Shown: positions 43,460 to 45,735 of the stretch, one piece after another
How positions within the stretch are numbered: the stretch's first letter is position 1
How the letters are laid out: each line of letters begins with the position of its first letter
Assembly: GCA_021604005.1 (NCBI GenBank)
Contig: BQIV01000037.1
Span: 1-45,735 of the forward strand
Source: Nitrospirales bacterium
Lineage (GTDB): Bacteria; Nitrospirota; Nitrospiria; Nitrospirales; UBA8639
Direction: 5' to 3'
Length of the DNA: 45,735 nt
Notes under the pieces: generated by a model
What the model was told of the DNA's origin: nothing
The model's database searches: none
The model's input: only the letters and a program-made list of their open reading frames with translations
Program-made: the position numbers and the translations under genes

Positions 43460-44059
43460 ATGAACAAACCCGCACACACCCAGTTTCCCATTCATGCTCT
43501 CGTGCAAGAACGGTGGAGCCCAAGGGCCTTTGCCAACGAACCAGTCGAAGAACAAAAACTTCAAAGCCTGTTAGAAGCCGCACGATGGGCCGCATCATGC
43601 TTCAATGAACAACCATGGGGGTTTTTAGTGGCGACCAAACAGCAAACAGACGCACACGATAACATGCTGACGTGTTTGGCCGATGCGAATCAAATTTGGG
43701 CCAAGCATGCCCCCGTTCTCATGCTTACCGTGGCCAAACTGAACTTTGCGCACAACGGGAAATCCAATCGCCATGCTTTTCATGACGTTGGACTCGCCGT
43801 CGGAAATTTGGTGACGCAGGCAACGGCCCTCGGATTAAGCGTGCATCAAATGGCCGGGATTCTTCCGGACAAGGCGAAGTCGTTATACAACATTCCCGAC
43901 GATCATGAAGCGGTAACGGGGCTTGCCATCGGCTACATTGGAGACCCACAGCAATTACCCGATGAACTACGAGAACGAGAACTCGCACAGCGAACCAGGC
44001 ACCCATTATCTGACTTTGTTTTTACCGGGCAATGGGGACAGTCTTCGGCATTCTTGTAG
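43460..44059 (+). CDS. Nitroreductase-family FMN oxidoreductase
   Basis: A 199-aa flavoprotein. The N-terminal RWSPRAFANEPVE and WAASCFNEQPWGFLVAT stretches match the FMN-binding signature (RxSxRxF, then the asparagine in NEQPW), and the C-terminal MAGILPDKAKSLYNIPDDHEAVTGLAIGYIG is typical of the small nitroreductase group. Such enzymes reduce nitro compounds, quinones or unknown natural substrates with NAD(P)H and usually act as dimers. AAGGAT upstream of the ATG supports the start. Confidence 0.9.
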   Translation: MNKPAHTQFPIHALVQERWSPRAFANEPVEEQKLQSLLEAARWAASCFNEQPWGFLVATKQQTDAHDNMLTCLADANQIWAKHAPVLMLTVAKLNFAHNGKSNRHAFHDVGLAVGNLVTQATALGLSVHQMAGILPDKAKSLYNIPDDHEAVTGLAIGYIGDPQQLPDELRERELAQRTRHPLSDFVFTGQWGQSSAFL

Positions 44060-44338
44060 TAATTGCTCTCAACACATTCCTACGCAGCAAACGCTCACGC
44101 GTATTCAATACAGCATTCCATGTATGTCTGCATAGTAGTTTTACGTATGCTTTTGTTATCACATAACGCGTACGCCAAGCTACGTCACATTCTTTCTCCC
44201 ACTTCATCAAGTATCAAAGAATTCAACCGACTTGTATAACAACAGCGGAAAACGCCATCTCTCTATTCAATTAAATTGCAACTCCCACCTCATGTCACAA
44301 CACCCGATTCGTCCGACAACTTGAAAGAAGGATTACAT

Positions 44339-45250
44339 ATGCGATGCTCACAACGCACGGCTTTTTTAGTCAGACTCGCCTTGCTCACGCTCTCGCTTCA
44401 ACTCCTTGTTCCACAGTTTCTCCTGGCACAAAACGTAGAACAGGACAAGGCAACGAGTTGCTTATGGAGCATTACGGCAGGAGATACTACGATATATCTT
44501 TTGGGATCCATTCATGTGCTCAAAGAAGAACATTACCCGTTGCACAACGCAATTTATCAAGCGTTCCGCGCAGCGTCACATCTTGTTTTCGAGGTGAACC
44601 TTGATGAAATCTCGTCTCCTGTCGCGCAGAGAAATTCCCTCACCAAAGGACTATTTACCGATGGCCGTACACTACAGGAAGTCCTCACGCCGGAAAATTT
44701 TGCCTTTACCAAAACCCAGCTTAAAAAGCTTGGGTATGGCATTGAACTATTTGGCCGCATGAAACCCTGGATGTTGGCCACAACAATCACGCTATTGGAA
44801 TTACAAAAACTTGGGTTTGAGACAGGTCTTGGTGTCGATCAGCATATCTTTCAGCAGGCTAAGGCCCAAGGGAAAACCATCGAAGGGCTTGAAACCATTG
44901 ACGACCAACTCAATCTCTTTGATGGGTTGGCATCTCACTCACAGGAACAGTATCTACTTCACACACTTGCCGAAATCGACAGTATCAAGCAACGCACGCA
45001 GTCTTTGATCGACTCTTGGACCAACGGGGAGATTGAAGGGTTACAAGCAACGTTAGACAACATGAAGATACTTCCAGACGTGTACGACGCCCTGATTATC
45101 CGTCGAAACAATAATTGGCTTCCGCAGGTCGAATCATACCTACAGAACAATGAAACCACTATGATTGTAGTCGGGACTCTCCACCTGATTGGAGAACACG
45201 GGTTGCTCGCACGGCTGAAAGAAAAAGGGTACGTCATCAAGCAACTGTAG
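44339..45250 (+). CDS. TraB/GumN-family protein with signal peptide
   Basis: A 303-aa secreted or periplasmic protein. A signal peptide (FLVRLALLTLSLQLLVPQFLLAQ) precedes the TraB/GumN domain, beginning CLWSITAGDTTIYLLGSIHVLK with the conserved GSxH motif and ending in MIVVGTLHLIGEHGLLARLKEKGY with the paired GxxHL motif. The family (PF01963) is thought to include metal-dependent hydrolases or proteases. The ATG at 44339 has GAAGGA seven bases upstream. It is monocistronic; a tract of about 280 bases precedes it. Confidence 0.88.
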   Translation: MRCSQRTAFLVRLALLTLSLQLLVPQFLLAQNVEQDKATSCLWSITAGDTTIYLLGSIHVLKEEHYPLHNAIYQAFRAASHLVFEVNLDEISSPVAQRNSLTKGLFTDGRTLQEVLTPENFAFTKTQLKKLGYGIELFGRMKPWMLATTITLLELQKLGFETGLGVDQHIFQQAKAQGKTIEGLETIDDQLNLFDGLASHSQEQYLLHTLAEIDSIKQRTQSLIDSWTNGEIEGLQATLDNMKILPDVYDALIIRRNNNWLPQVESYLQNNETTMIVVGTLHLIGEHGLLARLKEKGYVIKQL

Positions 45251-45480
45251 TTCATTCCCCCTCCCAGGAAATCAATCTCAGTCCAGGATTTTCACCTCTC
45301 ACCGTCTTCTTGTCACTCGGACTTGTCGTTCCATTTTTTCTTCTTTGCCATTCCATGCCTACCGACTCTTTCACACATTTCTATAAACGAGATGAGAGTA
45401 ATAATAGTGGAAAATCATCCGGAATTAGCATACAGTGAGACGCACAGACCTTGCATATCGAATCGAGCCATTCATAGTAA
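45251..45480. other. Intergenic tract before repeat C
   Basis: About 230 bases with no supported gene. Nothing specific is recognised apart from a rising AT content toward the repeat. Confidence 0.4.
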
Positions 45481-45735
45481 TTATAGTTTTTTAACTTTTT
45501 CTCAGTACCTATGATCTGACGCCTGCAGGCCAGTCCGTTGAGTGAACACCTCTCATACTGGGCGGGCTTGTTTGAGCGCAGCGAGTTAGCCCGCCCCACC
45601 AACCGGGATTCAGCTCATCCGATGAGCCTGGCCTGGGCGTTCATGGTTTTGGGTCCTTTTGCCAAAACAAAAGGGCCGCGGCCGCCGGGACGAACCCCGG
45701 CAGAATGCAAAAACCTAGGACCATAAGAAATGCAT
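45481..45735 (+). repeat. Dispersed hairpin-rich repeat, copy C
   Basis: Plus-strand copy matching copy A in the opposite orientation. It has the T-rich edge (TTTTTTAACTTTTTCTCAG), the inverted repeat GGGCGGGCT (45560-45568) with AGCCCGCCC (45588-45596), and the CCGGG/CCCGG hairpin. A 62-codon frame runs from a TTG at 45538 to TAA at 45724-45726 and shares the peptide core SYWAGLFERSELARPTNR with copy A. The copy is cut by the window end. Confidence 0.85.

Overview
The window reads as ordinary chromosome of a free-living, Gram-negative bacterium with a large signal-transduction repertoire. Evidence for a Gram-negative cell includes gmhA for LPS heptose, a MacA/MacB-type efflux operon, periplasmic c-type cytochromes, ApaH and YbgC. 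The gene mix and moderate base composition fit a Nitrospirota (Nitrospira-like, perhaps a marine lineage) genome. That placement is inference from gene content, because no rRNA or marker tree is available here.

Layout. 1-435 and 45251-45735 carry inverted copies of a roughly 220-250 bp hairpin-rich repeat. 436-2939 (minus strand) holds a YkgJ-type Cys-cluster protein, a DUF2156 acyltransferase-like protein and a CbbQ/NorQ-type AAA+ ATPase. 3150-9274 (plus) is a tight run: an ATP-grasp-like protein, a glutaredoxin-like protein, lysine 2,3-aminomutase, a two-domain dCTP deaminase, a small membrane protein and two overlapping TIGR04283/TIGR04282-type glycosyltransferases. An SDR follows. 10272-14581 (minus) holds lipB, a Fur/Irr/PerR-like regulator with a di-heme cytochrome c peroxidase, ybgC and an orphan CARF-type protein. 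14790-16332 is gmhA plus a deoxyhypusine-synthase-like gene. 16516-21221 holds an NtrC-type regulator facing a sensor kinase that sits downstream of a periplasmic substrate-binding protein. 21589-24751 has a zinc-ribbon protein, a possible micro-ORF, apaH, an alpha/beta hydrolase and a methyltransferase. tRNA-Gln(TTG) is at 25094.

25528-30040 holds a PilJ-N/PAS4 histidine kinase, its OmpR-type regulator and a lone receiver. 30750-34656 has a Sel1-repeat lipoprotein, a Tll0287-like heme protein and a TM0106-type RecB-like nuclease. 34732-39384 is a MacA/ATPase/two-permease export operon interrupted by four approximately 90 bp tandem repeats. After a repeat-rich gap come a hybrid kinase with a degenerate N-terminal receiver, a receiver protein, an unknown protein, a nitroreductase and a TraB/GumN-family protein.

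No CRISPR array, rRNA, transposase or phage module was seen. The least-explained elements are the inverted dispersed repeat with a conserved reading frame, the tandem repeats that copy the start region of the ABC ATPase gene, the orphan CARF protein, and the lysine aminomutase/ATP-grasp/glutaredoxin cluster.
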